Assembly: GCA_024305745.1 (NCBI GenBank)
Contig: JAHRBS010000010.1
Location: 441,501 to 505,500, forward strand
DNA length: 64,000 bases
From: Polyporus tsugae
Taxonomy: Eukaryota > Basidiomycota > Agaricomycetes > Polyporales > Polyporaceae
Reading direction: 5' to 3'
A program made the position numbers and the translations under genes. Below the pieces are notes generated by a model. The model worked only from the letters and a program-made list of their open reading frames with translations, was not told the origin of the DNA and ran no database searches. Positions 1 through 11,457 of the stretch are shown in pieces. Each line of letters starts with the position of its first letter. Positions within the stretch are counted from its first letter, which is position 1.

Positions 1-1519
1 ACGCACAGAGGGGTTGCAGAGCAAGCACAACTCACGGTAATCTTGTTCAAGTTGTTCTCGAAGTCCTGGTACTCTTCCCACAGCCTCTTGACGTTCTCCA
101 TTGGGATCTGAACTGCCTGCTGGTAAGCTCTCCGGACGGCGTCCATCTTTTGCTGCTCTTCCCATGTGGTACTTGTCTAATGGCACATCTCGTCAGTTAG
201 TGTCACACGTCCCACGCTATCTACCGAAAGACGGGTCTCGCTGGTCACCACAAAATGTCGAACACACGGTGGACTTGAACAGGAAGGGATGAGGTCGCGA
301 TCCATAATATACTACGAAATGGTACAACGGTTGGAGCGACAAAACCGAGTCCATCGAAGTGACGAGAAGAAGGCGAAAAGGAAACCATAAAGACAAGAAC
401 TGGAACTGGGGACAGGGAGCGCGCATGTGATGGCGGCACGGAGTTGCTAGACGTACGGCTTCGTTTCGAACAAAACCATGCACCCCCGGTACATCTCCAA
501 GTCCGCCATAACAGCTGTATTCGAACAGCCTTCGCGCACAAAAATACGGCAGCTTGCGGTTGCGGCAAGCAGCTAACCCCCACCATAACCCAAACATCGA
601 GGACGGGCAGGGTTGACGGGGTGACAGAAGCGCAGCCGGCAGTGTGACGACGGGTGGTTGCATAACTCACAAATGCATGCAAGAGGGCGAACATACGAGA
701 CACGTCCGAGGATAGATATGGAAACACTTCAGCACGGGACACGTACCTCGCCAGCCTTGAGGAAGTTGATGTAATCCTGCCAAATCTCATAACTGTCCTT
801 GTCTTGACCTGCGTGTCCCAGCGCAAAATCGTAACACTTGCGAACCACATCACGCGCGTTCGGACCAGTCGTGATTCGTCTAGGTGTAGTGTTAGCGGGT
901 GAGGGCCGTCGAGCGTTGAGCGTCGCACCTGATGTACGTGAGGTAGAACTTGAGGAGGTCTACAGAAGGCGAGGTTTTCAGCAAAAACTTCTTGAAAAGC
1001 TGTTCAGCGTAGCCGAAGTGGGACGGGTCGTCCAGAAAATGCCGGAGGTAGGCGATTTGAACGGAGGGCTGCGCATTCAGGTCAGACGACAGTATTCGCA
1101 CGAGAGAGGAGCACACGGGTTGTTCTGACGGTGTTGGGATACGTCTCGAGCATGCCTTCGTAGGTCTCCTTGATCTTCTCGATGTCTCCAGAATCCTCTG
1201 CAAGGTCGACGAGTCTCTGCCACCCGTCGGCATCGACAGGTTTGTCACGCAGTTGTGCACGCAGCTGATCCCATTCGGATTGTGGTGGCGGAGTTGGCTC
1301 CGATGCTGGAACGCTTGCTGGTCGTGGTGGATCTTGACTATTTGGTTGGGTTGACGTTGGTGTGGGTGTGGAAGCTACAGCAGGGGGCATGGAGGACTCT
1401 TGAAGTTGTCGCAAGGCGCTGAGGATGCCCTCGGATAGCTGAGACTTCTCTTCCGGAGGTTGTATGTTGTCTTCCATAGTACTCTCGGTCATAGCTTCAG
1501 GTGGAGGAGGCTCAGACAT
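1..1519 (-). CDS. RNA14: RNA14-like mRNA 3'-end processing factor (5' part only)
   Basis: The gene starts at 1519 on the minus strand and runs off the left edge. After about 75 Pro/Ser-rich residues comes a first half-a-TPR (HAT) repeat containing WQRLVDLAEDSGD and YEGMLETYPNT. An intron (donor GTCAGA, acceptor GCAG) leads to an exon with LFKKFLLKTSP and LLKFYLTYIR. Further exons carry YEIWQDYINFLKAGE near 746-845 and RRAYQQAVQIPMENVKRLW near 75-165. These are hallmarks of the Suf/RNA14/CstF-77 family, the dimeric HAT-repeat scaffold of cleavage factor IA/CstF that acts in the nucleus in pre-mRNA cleavage and polyadenylation. The C-terminal Suf domain and monkeytail lie outside the window. 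It is divergent from the gene starting at 1759. Confidence 0.88.
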
Positions 1520-1758
1520 GGTAGAGGGTCAAGGTCAAGGGGGGAACGTTATCGACAAGGACAAGCTTTGGACGAGCCGTCAACAACAAATTGAAACAGC
1601 CCTGCAAACGGTATTTGTCCTTGTTTTGATGAGCGTCCCAACCGTCCGCGTCAAGCGCTGTCAAGCGTCCTCCAGAGATTATTCCCGGGCCTACTAGGTT
1701 CCCCACCTTGTTTCTCCTCTATTGTCATCTGCGTCAACCCCGTTCGAAATTCTTAGCG
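1520..1758. promoter_or_regulatory. Divergent promoter region between RNA14-like and axis-like genes
   Basis: Only 239 bp separate the start codons of the two divergently transcribed genes, so their promoters must share or abut this stretch. No clear TATA box is visible, which fits housekeeping-type transcription of at least the RNA14-like gene. Confidence 0.45.
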
Positions 1759-4700
1759 ATGGACGCTGTGGATGTGGCGCTCAGAGCGCTGAATACAGCG
1801 GCCTCGAAGAGCAGAGCCAAAGAGAAGAAGCTCCTTGCGGAGATGGCGGGACAGGCTTCAACCCACCTCGTACTACTGGTACATCTCCACCATTAAATGA
1901 TGAAGACAGATTACATGATCTTGCGCGCAGAAACTCTCCTCGATATCTGAGCAAGTCACAGAGAAGCTATCCAACTTCCTCCGCACGTCGTTTCTCACAC
2001 TGTATGCGGGGTTGACCATTCCGACACTGCGATTGGTATCCGCCATCTTTGAGTCGGTTTATCATGAGCGCATATTATCAGCCATGGGGAGCGGACAGGA
2101 AGAGCAGAAGGGTCGTTGGGAGTCTGTTTTGTACGCACTACTTGGTGGTGTCCTGGTCAGTCATTTTCGACTCTCTGTTTCCCCTGCTTCACCGTTTCGT
2201 AGGACTTCCTCGATGACAATCATACAACGGAGACGAAGGATGCGATTGGAGACGCATTGCTCTCCACGCTAGGCGACATTTGCTTTTCTCTTTCAGCCCC
2301 AAGGACGAGCGTAGATCTCAGGTGTACGGTATGTTCCCTGTTCAATTGATTATGACTAGTGGTTGAATATATGCGGGTCAATTCAAGGGGTACAATATCC
2401 TCATCGATTCCTCAGCCTCCCATCAAGAGAACCAACACAAATTGCGCAACTCCAAAATCTTAGGGGGAGAGCGACTTGGATCATGTATATGGAGGACGAA
2501 AGGTTCGCGAGACATGTTATGGTCAAAGTTACTGTTGGCTGATGGCGTCCGGGATCAGACTATCTCGCTCTGGAAGGCCTCCTGAGTCTCTTCGCTCGAA
2601 TTCTCCCATCCACCAATGGTTCTGCTTTTGGTCGTGTGCGGCGCACAGCCTTCGTCCAATCCGTCTTTTTGCGGACCGCTCCACCTGAGTCCACTACAGC
2701 TGCAAAGGAAATTGCCGATCTCCTTGAGCGTGTTTCGTCTAGTGATTGGGACGAGACATCCCTGAAAATTGTCGATACAATGGCCAGAGGCAGTATCATC
2801 TAGTACGTTCGCAGTTTGCTCAAAGCTTCAATGTCTTATAAGCACCATTCAGTCCCCAACCGTTCGATGTCAACGAAGTCGTCGTCAGCGGGACAATCTA
2901 CCCAAGCGATCGGCTATATGCGGACGATAAGACGTTTCTCATCAACGTCGTCCTTGAAGTATGTCTTCAGAGGCGTGCGAGACACCAATTCGCTCTAATA
3001 CTTCGTCTCCATTACATTAGCAGGAAGATCAGTACGAGTCGCTGGAAATTTCTTATACGGCAATGTCCAAAATCCGTCTCAGTCGGAGTTCGGCAGGTCG
3101 CATGCACGTCATCTTGTCTCTCACCTCTCCCCCCAGACTTGGGAAGAACTTCTTGGAGATCAGTGTTGGAGCCGTTGCCGGGTTTTCGTTGTCCGTCGAA
3201 GATGAGAGTCGGTTGTTAGAAGCCCTCAAGAGCAGGGGACTGGTAAGGGTTTGCTTGTCTAACTACCGTCCATCCTCTTGACGAGCTCGCCATAAATGCA
3301 TGCAGGATAGAATGGTTACGACCGAGTCTCCGATGATTCAGAAGCTATCTATTGCGACGGAACCGGCCAAACTTGAAATCGACAGTACGGGAAGGCTTGT
3401 CAAGGAGCCCACCCAGAACGAGGTGTGTGATTTGACTTGGCCATCCTGCCATATGCTGACACTAGGTAGCGCATCGAGAACCTCTCACAATGTACGTGCT
3501 TCCGCTTCTAGCGGTCATAGAGAATCTACACTAAACGCGTCATAACCCAGTCTATAGGACGGATGAGAAGAGCGATGATATTCTCTCTGCCGGAGATTCG
3601 GAAGCCTTTTGCCCCATTGAGATTACTTCATCGTCGGTTGCCGCTGCGAACGTTGTTGTCCCTCGTTCCGGTCACAGGGAGGAAGGCACGGAACGCGACC
3701 AGGCTGAACGCTCGATTTCATCTACGAATGCCCCTCCTAGGTCCGGTGCGCCAAACCTCGCATCGACTGACAGCAAGCTGTTGTTCGACGCAGCTTTCGG
3801 CACAAGCGACGACGACCTCTCCGAATTCACCGATGAGGAAAGCCCTCTGCCTAGATCCAAGAATCTCAGGCGAACTAGTACGACGGCGAGCATCCCTGGC
3901 CGGATCTCGTTCGAACCGGCTTCCAGTAGAGCTGTTCTTCCCGCTCGTCTCGCCCGCGGAGGAATTGGGAAGGTGGTTTTGGACTCCGACGATGAAGCAC
4001 CTACAGCGCCGGTCCTGAAACAGTCTCGAAATGCGAAGAGAGCTCTGATTCGCGTACCGACAACGGATACCGTAGCCACCGAGGGTCGTGCTGCGCTTTT
4101 ACCTGGCCTTGAAGCTACGACTACATCCGAAGTTTCTACTCCGTGCTCGGAGACGAAGGGCAAAGTTCTCGTCCCAGCGACAACGTCTGGCCGACGTTCT
4201 ACCACTGGCAAGATTCTGCGTTTCTCTGACGTTCACATACCTGCTCCCGACTTCAATGCTGCTCTGTCGTCTCCGCCTACTGTGCCTACGTCCGTTCTCA
4301 AGAGTGCCCTCGTCAAGAAGCCACCGAAGGCTCAATCTGCTATTTTGCAGAATTCTCCTACTTGTGCCTCTGCTGCTGCTACTGCTGCCAAACCTGCCTT
4401 ATCTGAGAAGCCTGCTGCCGCGAAAATCAACGATGTTCTTGACGACCTAGGTAAGTTACCAGTCGTCACTCCAAGTCGCGTGTGCCTGATGATATCTGTA
4501 GTCTCTGCTTCGAGTTCTCCCACTCCCGGCGCGAAGAAATCTGTCAAGGTCGGTCTGCACAAGAATGAACCTATCGCGAACGCTCCTCTCGTTCAACGCG
4601 TCAAGAGGAAGGCTGTCGCTGTCGTGGATTCTGACGATGATGAAGACGTTCCGCTCGTGTCCCGCAAGGATGCTGCCGCTCGGCCGGCTAAGCGTGCTCG

Positions 4701-7121
4701 TTCTGGTCCTGGCGACAGTACTGTGGCTCCTAAGGCAAGGCCTGCTCCGAAGGCGAACGCGTCGCCCCCGAAGAAGCGCTCTGACGAGGAGTCGCCGGCT
4801 CTGCGGCCACCTATGCAGGCGCGTAGGAGGTACCATGCTCGGAAAGGCCGAGCGTCGTCTCCGCAGGCTGCTACTGGCGACAGTTCTGGACCGAAAGGGA
4901 ATTTTATCGACGTCAATTACGATGAGCTGCCTACTAGTCCTCCTAGGCCCTCTGCTGCTGCTGGCGCTGCTAGGAAGTCGTATTCACCTACTCCGAAGAC
5001 TAAGCAGGAGCATGTGAAGAAGGCTGCGAAGGCGAAGGACTTGGCTGAAGGCGAGAGAGTCGAGAAGACCGAGAAGACCACGAAGCAGGCGGGTGAGAAG
5101 AAGACGGGGAATCCGGGAAACACGGTCAAGGCTGAGAAAGCGGTCAAGCCGACAAAGACGGAGAAGACCGTCAAGGGAGACGCCGCCAAAACCTCACCCG
5201 AAAATGTCGACCAGCCCTCGAAGTCTGAGAAGTCGCGAGCCGGGATCACAGTTCAGAAGGATGACACGACGTCTGGGATATCGACGACAACGAAGGCAAT
5301 CGCACGTAAGCCAGATAACTCGACCAAGGCGGACAAAGTTGCAAACGCGAACGATGCTAAGGGCGAAGTCGCCGCAAAGGGAGCTCCCCGAGTACCTCCT
5401 CGGCCTCGTCGAGCAGGAGGAAGCGCGACGAAGGCTAAGGAAGTAGACAGCACCAAACCCGCGATCGCCAACGGCGCGGAACCGGAGCTGGTCGCAGTTT
5501 CCCCAGCCGCGGAGAGAACGCGTACGACGGTCCGGACCGACGAGAGGAATACCAGCAAGGCCGCCGCCGACGCTCTTGACACCGCAGATATCGCTATTGT
5601 CGTCGGTGATGATGCTACGAGTTCCGATATTGTCCATTTATCGGTGAGTTGCCCCAGCCCAGTCAAAGGTGCCGTAGCTTAAGACACCTTTAGTTTCTCG
5701 ACCAGCCACCGCAACCAGAAATGATGTTCTCCGATCCATCTATTGTTGTCAACTTCACCGACGATGCTCACTCCTCGTCATCTAAGGTAGTTACGAATTT
5801 TGTCACGTAGACCATGTACTCACAAGTGCCATACTAGTCCGCTGCGCCGAATCCCAAACCTGCCAAACCGAGGTCGGCAAAGACGCCATGGGACGCAATG
5901 GCTCAATTGCAACGTATTCATCATCCTCCGTTGGACTCGCACCCTGTTGCTGAACCTGTCACTGTTTTGTCCGAGAGTCACGCAAATGCTCCGGCACTTG
6001 GTGCCACTGCGTCCATTAATTCTTTAGCAGGAGAATGTAGCACAAATGGTGTTGAATCGACGGTCGGCGCGCGTCCAGGCAGGACGGAGGCTGCAGTACA
6101 GGTCTGTCGCCGTCTTCCACTGTCCTCTCCACCTCTGACTGTTAACCCACGAACAGACCACCAGCACCGCGAAGTCTCCAACGTTACAGGTCGGACAGAA
6201 GCCTGTCGTAATCGACCTTACTCTGGACTCTCCTCCGAAGCCTGTTCGGATGCCTTCTCTGCCAAAAGTGGCGCCCGTCCACCCACCTGATGAAAAGGTT
6301 GACATCGCGGGGTCGGTTGTGCTCGAAGATGCGCCAGATCAGCAAGGACAACACGCTCATAGCGCAAAGGAACGCCTTCCCCAACCTGTACAACATTCCA
6401 ATACGGTCAGATTCATGTCCCCAACCGAGCTGCCGTCGATGCACGCTCCGTACGGACAAGAGCGATCCAGGGATCAGCGGCAGTTCCATCAGGTGGATGC
6501 ATTCAAACAAGGCAAGTACAAACCATTCGTGCCTCTGTTTCAGAGCTGATTGCAACTGTCCCGCGCCGGCATTCATTCAGAGGGGAAGCGTGCGGGATTC
6601 ACAGAGGCCGAAGGAGACGACACTTTGGTCGACATTGATTGTGGTAGCGGCGATCCTGGCCTGGACGCTATCGTGGACGTGTTGAACAAGCTTCATCAAG
6701 TCTGTATACCCCATTACGCCTTGCGAACTTGTGACTGACACTATTCTGCAAGGTCATCGTAGATAGCATCGCAAACAAGTTCGAGGGCATTCGACAGGAA
6801 GCTCGTGCCGGTCGAGACGAACTGTTGCGCTATGCCGCTGCTGACCTTCACACTCTTCACGCGCAAAGGTGATTGTGACCCACGCTTAGCTTCTTGTGCT
6901 TCCCGATAACGTTTTGTATTGGCAGTGTTACGCATTTTAATAGGCTAGTCGACCTCGAAGCCGAGTATGCCACCGTCGGGAGGAACGTCCTCCGTGCGAA
7001 CGAAGACTGGGTGAACGTAAATCAACAGGTGTGCGGCACTCTCGCGACCGCCGTAGAGAAGCATGACCGGGGTACTCTTTCGAAACAAATGCCTGCTACG
7101 CTCATTACTCTCAAGTCGTAA
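1759..7121 (+). CDS. Candidate meiotic chromosome-axis protein (Red1/SYCP2/ASY3-like architecture)
   Basis: A large multi-exon gene. The N-terminal part (exons 1759-2790) is helical and repeat-like (SNFLRTSFLTLYAGLTI, LLSLFARILPS, IADLLERVSSSDW), as expected for an ARM-like fold. Exons 2885-3280 read as a beta-rich domain (FDVNEVVVSGTIYPS, DRLYADDKTFLINVVLE, SLEISYTAMSKI) with the look of the Spt16M/PH-like domain of SYCP2-type axis proteins. About 3560-6540 is a long disordered, basic region rich in Lys/Ser/Pro and acidic patches (FGTSDDDLSEFTDEESP, VVDSDDDEDVP). It contains a canonical SUMO-interacting motif (VVIDLTLDSP) near 6205. The C-terminal exons (6600-7121) form a coiled coil (LDAIVDVLNKLHQ, FEGIRQEARAGRDELL, FNRLVDLEAEYATVG). 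ARM, Spt16M-like, disordered linker and coiled coil is the order known for Red1, SYCP2 and ASY3. The exon chain reads in frame through many small introns (e.g. after 2160, 2942, 3242, 3421). The function is inference. A generic nuclear scaffold cannot be excluded. Confidence 0.55.
6205..6231 (+). other. SUMO-interacting motif codons within the axis-like gene
   Basis: These codons read V-V-I-D-L-T-L-D-S, a hydrophobic core flanked by acidic and Ser residues, the textbook type-b SIM. It sits in the disordered linker about 300 codons before the C-terminal coiled coil. Confidence 0.6.
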
Positions 7122-7468
7122 TGCTGTCTGTCCTGTCATATTGCTCCAGTCATATTGCTCCATGACGGCTGAATATAGGTGTTTCTTGCTCCCTCTCGAC
7201 CCCTCCCCAGCGCGCTTGAAGGACATACCTAGGATCATGCCATAAACAAGAATCCCGTCTGCGTATGTGTACGTATCGACACCGCACTGCCATTGACCCT
7301 CAAAGCCATTCGTTTGCAAACAATAACGAGGGCGGTGGTCGCGCGAAACCAAACTTAGGGAGAAGAAACCATGGATGTTCCGCTTACAAGTACATTGCGT
7401 AAAAGACACAGCTCGCCGGCGTACATATGCCACCAACCATCTCAAGGATCTCAGATATAAAAACCTCT
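7122..7468. other. Intergenic, convergent 3' ends
   Basis: This gap lies between the stops of the axis-like gene (+) and the formate dehydrogenase gene (-). No ORF with family signals was seen. It probably holds both 3' UTRs. Confidence 0.6.
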
Positions 7469-9400
7469 CTACCGCTGACCATACGACCTGGTCTCGTACT
7501 TGCCTGAAACAACAGCCGACCCGACATCAGCGCCGCGAACAACGAGACATAACAATAAAAGTACGCACCGACGCCGATGATGACGTTCGCCGGATTCTGC
7601 GGCTTCCCTGCGAGGTAGTTCTCGATGATCTGCCTCGTCCCCGCGGCATAGCGCGCCTGCGCGTCGAGCGTCGTGCCCGAGTAGTGCGGCGTCATGCCGT
7701 TCCCGCCGCCGAGCGGGTTCTTCGCGTACCGCCAGGGGTGGTCGCGCGGCGCGGGCTGGACGTTCCACACGTCGCCCGCGTAGCCGGCGAGCTGCCCGGA
7801 CTTGAGCGCGGCGGCGACGTCCTCGGCGTTGCAGATCGCGCCGCGCGCTGTGTTGACGAGCCAGGCGCCCTTCTTGAAGTGCGAGAGGAGGTCGGCGTTG
7901 ATCAGGTTCCGGGTGCCTTCGTGCAGGGGCGCGTTGACGGTGATGACATCGCACTGGACCGGAGCTTCAGCGTTTATACGCCGGGTGCTGATCGTGATCA
8001 ACGGGGACGTACCTGCGAGACGAAGTCCTTGAGGTCCTCGACGCGGCGCACGCCAACCTTCGCCGCTCCCTCTGCGGGAGGGAGGCATGAATCTCAGACA
8101 CTGGACAAGAGGGCGATTGAAGAGCCGCACACGCACCAGCAGGCAGGGCGTTGTAGTCGTAGTACAGCAGCTCCTTGGGGTTGAACGGTACGAGCCGCTC
8201 GAGCACGCGGTAGCCGATGCGGCCCGCGCCGATCGTGCCGATGACCTTGCCCTCGAGGTCGAACGCGTTGCGCGCGATGTCGGACACCTGCCAGTCGCCG
8301 CGCTCGATCATCTCGTGCGCGGGGACGAAGTTGCGGACGAGGAGGAGGATGCTCATCACGACGTGCTCCGCGACGGACACGACGTTCGAGCCCGTCACCT
8401 CGAGCACCTGGATCTTCTTCTCGACGGCCGCGTTCAGGTCGATGTGGTCCGAGCCGACGCCCGCGGTCACGCAGAGCTGGAGGTTCTGGGCCTGGAGGGG
8501 AGGGGGCCGCAGTTCGCAAGAGGGCACTTTCACTTGGCGAGGACCGGGGGACGTACCTTCGCAACCAGATCGCGGGTGAGATAGCCAGGATGGAAGGGGG
8601 TTGTGATTAGGATCTCGGCGTCCTTGAGGTGTTGCTGGAAGACGCTGTTCGGGCCCTCCTTGTCGTCCGTGACCTACACCAGAAGACGCTTTAGTGTCGA
8701 CTCGCGCCAAGACAAATGAAGATGTACGCACAATGAACTCGTGCCCTTGAGATTCCAGCCAGCTACGGAGACCAAGCTGAAGAGGAGGGTCAGTCAGTAA
8801 GTGGGAAGTGAATCAATCCAGGCCCTATTGAGAAACCAGGTTCGGATAAACGGCGCATGTACCACGTAAGGCGATAGCCCCCAAACACACGCGGGACGCG
8901 CATCGCGGATTGCACGTCCACCCCGAACGGGGCCAGGGTAGGTTCGCGCATGCCACCGTTCTCGTACGATCCAGCCAGTCGCCACGCTCGACTTCGCGCC
9001 GATAGGATGGTTCGGGGACGTAACTTGTAGCACCCATGTGGTCCCAGGTCTTCTCTCTCTCCCTCATTCCACACACGCAGACCCTGCCTCAACGTCCGGT
9101 AACAAGACTCCCATCATACCCATCTGCGAGCGTGCGCCGGCTGATTCTACGCCTGATTGCTATACAAGGCCGATGAGATAGAGTGCTCACCTGGTTCTCG
9201 GTCGTACCGAGGAGGCGTGGCTCCTGCTTCGCCGCCTCACCGCCCTGGTAAAGGACAGCGAGAACCTGGCACCAACCCAGTGAGTGTATGCGGCACAAAA
9301 CATGAACTCAAATCACCTTCAAGCCGCGGCTGGAAGTCCTAGGTACGGAGGAAGCAAGACCGCGCTTGAGAGCGGCAGTTGATGCGCCAAGCAAGGACAT
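7469..9400 (-). CDS. NAD-dependent formate dehydrogenase, mitochondrial presequence
   Basis: Eight exons (9317-9400, 9191-9265, 8732-8776, 8557-8673, 8137-8491, 8013-8071, 7569-7953, 7469-7503) join in frame to 384 aa. Exon 1 encodes only a basic, Ser/Ala/Leu-rich presequence ([18 protein letters not shown]). The mature part begins [20 protein letters not shown]. Signature parts follow in order: [42 protein letters not shown], the Rossmann motif [14 protein letters not shown], an acidic residue at the end of beta-2 ([10 protein letters not shown]) consistent with NAD preference, the catalytic Arg in [10 protein letters not shown] and the catalytic His in MTPHYSGTT. The C-terminus is [10 protein letters not shown]. 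The enzyme oxidises formate to CO2 with NAD+. In wood-decay fungi it disposes of formate from oxalate and methoxyl metabolism and supplies NADH. The start is fixed by the ATG at 9400 that opens the presequence exon. Confidence 0.95.
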
Positions 9401-9505
9401 CGTGGTGATAAGCAGGCGTCGAGGGTACTATGTGGAGGAAAGCAGGGAGGAAATGGGAGGGAAAGGGCTGGCTGTTGAGGTCACATCGTCCAGAATGAGA
9501 GAGCT

Positions 9506-9512
9506 TATATAC
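9506..9512 (-). promoter_or_regulatory. TATA box of the formate dehydrogenase gene
   Basis: A TATATA stretch on the minus strand lies about 106-112 nt upstream of the start codon at 9400, a spacing similar to other TATA genes in this window (85-110 nt). Confidence 0.55.
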
Positions 9513-10640
9513 ATGCTCTCTCACAAGGACACGGCTTCTGTGGAGCGGAACGCAGGGCGCAACATTAGACCCCGCCATGGATCATAGATAACTCCGAGAA
9601 TGCGCGAAGGGATGGGAGCACGGGTAGGGGCAAAACCACGGTCATGTGTCCCTCCATCCGTTCACGGCCGGGGAAGAAGCACTTCCCAAGCCAAACGAGA
9701 ATGGGCGGGTAGCGGGTTCCCGGAACGGCACGAGCCGTGGATACTGCGAGTTGCGGGAACATATGTGCGCTCACATTAGAATTGGGAGCACGTTATCCTC
9801 CGTCGCCACGGCGGCGTTGCCAGAGTCGTATATATGCGGCGCTCACATGCATGAACGTGATAAGTAGAGAGCATCGGAGGCCGGGTCGGCGTCACGCCGC
9901 CGTTTCCTGAGACTCTGGAAGAATGAGTACTTGTAAAAGAGCAATGACGGACAGAACAAACTTGATTGTTAAGGGCTTCCAGGACTTTCTGCCCACATAC
10001 GCCTCGCTGAAGGTCGGTGAGAGGGGATACATCCGGGATACATGATGGATGGATGGATACAAAAAAGGCGGGGAAATAAATTCAATGATCATGGGGCTGC
10101 ATCGGGTACTCACGGGTTCCTCGGAAGGCGTGGGTACATGAACTATTACGTAATTTAAGCATGAACACCCCTCCTCCGATTCTTTCCGCGGTAACAACGA
10201 ACAACTTCATTGAATCATTCATTTTGGTGGTACTAGTACTTCATTCAGCCCAACTTCACTTGCAGTCGAAAGTGCTGCTAGTATACTGATATACGAACGT
10301 ATCCTTGGAAGTCGCACCCCGCGTGGATGTCCTGTGGAGTTTTTGCACGAGCTGGGTCGCCAGATGATAGCGTGCGATTGAGTCTATTCACCCCTCGTGT
10401 TGACTTTCCATTCCTACTTATAAGTATCTCAGACAGCGCGCATACATCCAAATCAGGCCTATGTTGCCTCCCTTACACAAGTGGCAAGGATTAGACAAAA
10501 GGGATGGCCGTGCCGAGCGGTTTGTAGGTGGTTTTTAGCCTCCGTACGACCGGTCTTTCAACTAACACTAGGTTTGCTCTCTGCTCCAGCTTTAGCCTTT
10601 CGAACAATGCCTACGAAGGCGGCCTGCGGTGCTCTCGTCG
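9513..10640. other. Intergenic region, no supportable gene
   Basis: It holds only the distal promoter of the formate dehydrogenase gene, a short ATGG tandem repeat near 10043-10054 and short ORFs without recognisable features. Confidence 0.5.
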
Positions 10641-10806
10641 CTAGAACTTGAACTGGAACTGGCAGCCGACCTCCGTCGTATTTTCCACTTCGCTATTCGT
10701 AACTTCGAGTTCCCAAACGACCTCAAAGTTCACGACGTCGTAGGGGATCTTCAAGAGGAGACAGGGCTTACCGAAGATGGGGGATGAAACGACGATGCCA
10801 TGGATG
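10641..10806 (-). other. Possible orphan last exon, unknown
   Basis: The minus strand reads an open stretch of about 55 codons preceded by an acceptor-like AG and ending in a stop at 10641. It has an alternating beta-strand pattern (VVNFEVVWELEVTN, TTEVGCQFQFKF). No upstream exon could be joined in frame, so this is either a gene remnant or chance. Confidence 0.2.
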
Positions 10807-11457
10807 AGGATCTAGTTTTGCCGGTACACAAGGTGTGACTCGCATTCTGGAAGTGAGAAACAACGATTTCTTACTGCACTTCTTGGCAGTGGTAGATCGG
10901 CGACCGCTCGTAGCTGAAAAGAGCTCTGACCTTTCTTGCGTGCTGGCGGACCGCCCGTCGCTTCAAAAGTTCACAGTGGATGCACTCAGTCCACGCACAC
11001 CGGGGGTGCGAGACGAAGCCATGGTCATCGGAACTGCGGCATATCCTTAGTAGGGACCGAACTGCGTCAAGAAGTCTTTCCTCGGCAACCTCCTCTTCGT
11101 TTCCAGCCGACGCCCATCCCGAAGGCGCTCTAACTGTCTCGCACCGCAACAGCCTCGCTACACCTGAAGATGGGTTCTGAAGAGGAACGGCAGCGTTTGT
11201 CAAGATAGAGCTGCATTGGGGTGGTGAGGTACTATCTCCGTACCTTCGTTTACTTTCCCGTCGAACTTAACCCTATTTTTGATAGGTTCCGGGCAGGGGG
11301 ATGACAGCGTCGCGCTTGTTCGACCTGTGCACGGAGCTCGTCGCACGTCCTCATGCAGATCCTCTAAACGCGCGCCTGGGAGGTGCCTTTCGCACACGTC
11401 ACGGTGCTGCCTTGTATTCGCGTCCCCCATCCCCGTCCCCGCTTGCTTCACCGAACC
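10807..11457. other. Intergenic, upstream of membrane-protein gene
   Basis: Short overlapping ORFs on both strands show no family signal. No TATA box of the kind seen elsewhere in the window was found close to the start at 11458. Confidence 0.4.

Noticed and set aside
4332..5637. Long minus-strand and other-frame ORFs opposite the axis-like gene
   Set aside because: They are shadows of the Lys/Ser/Pro-rich plus-strand coding sequence, have no start context or motifs, and the plus frame connects to exons on both sides.
7375..8184. 269-codon plus-strand ORF
   Set aside because: Antisense shadow of the formate dehydrogenase exons; Arg/Asp-rich with no motifs.
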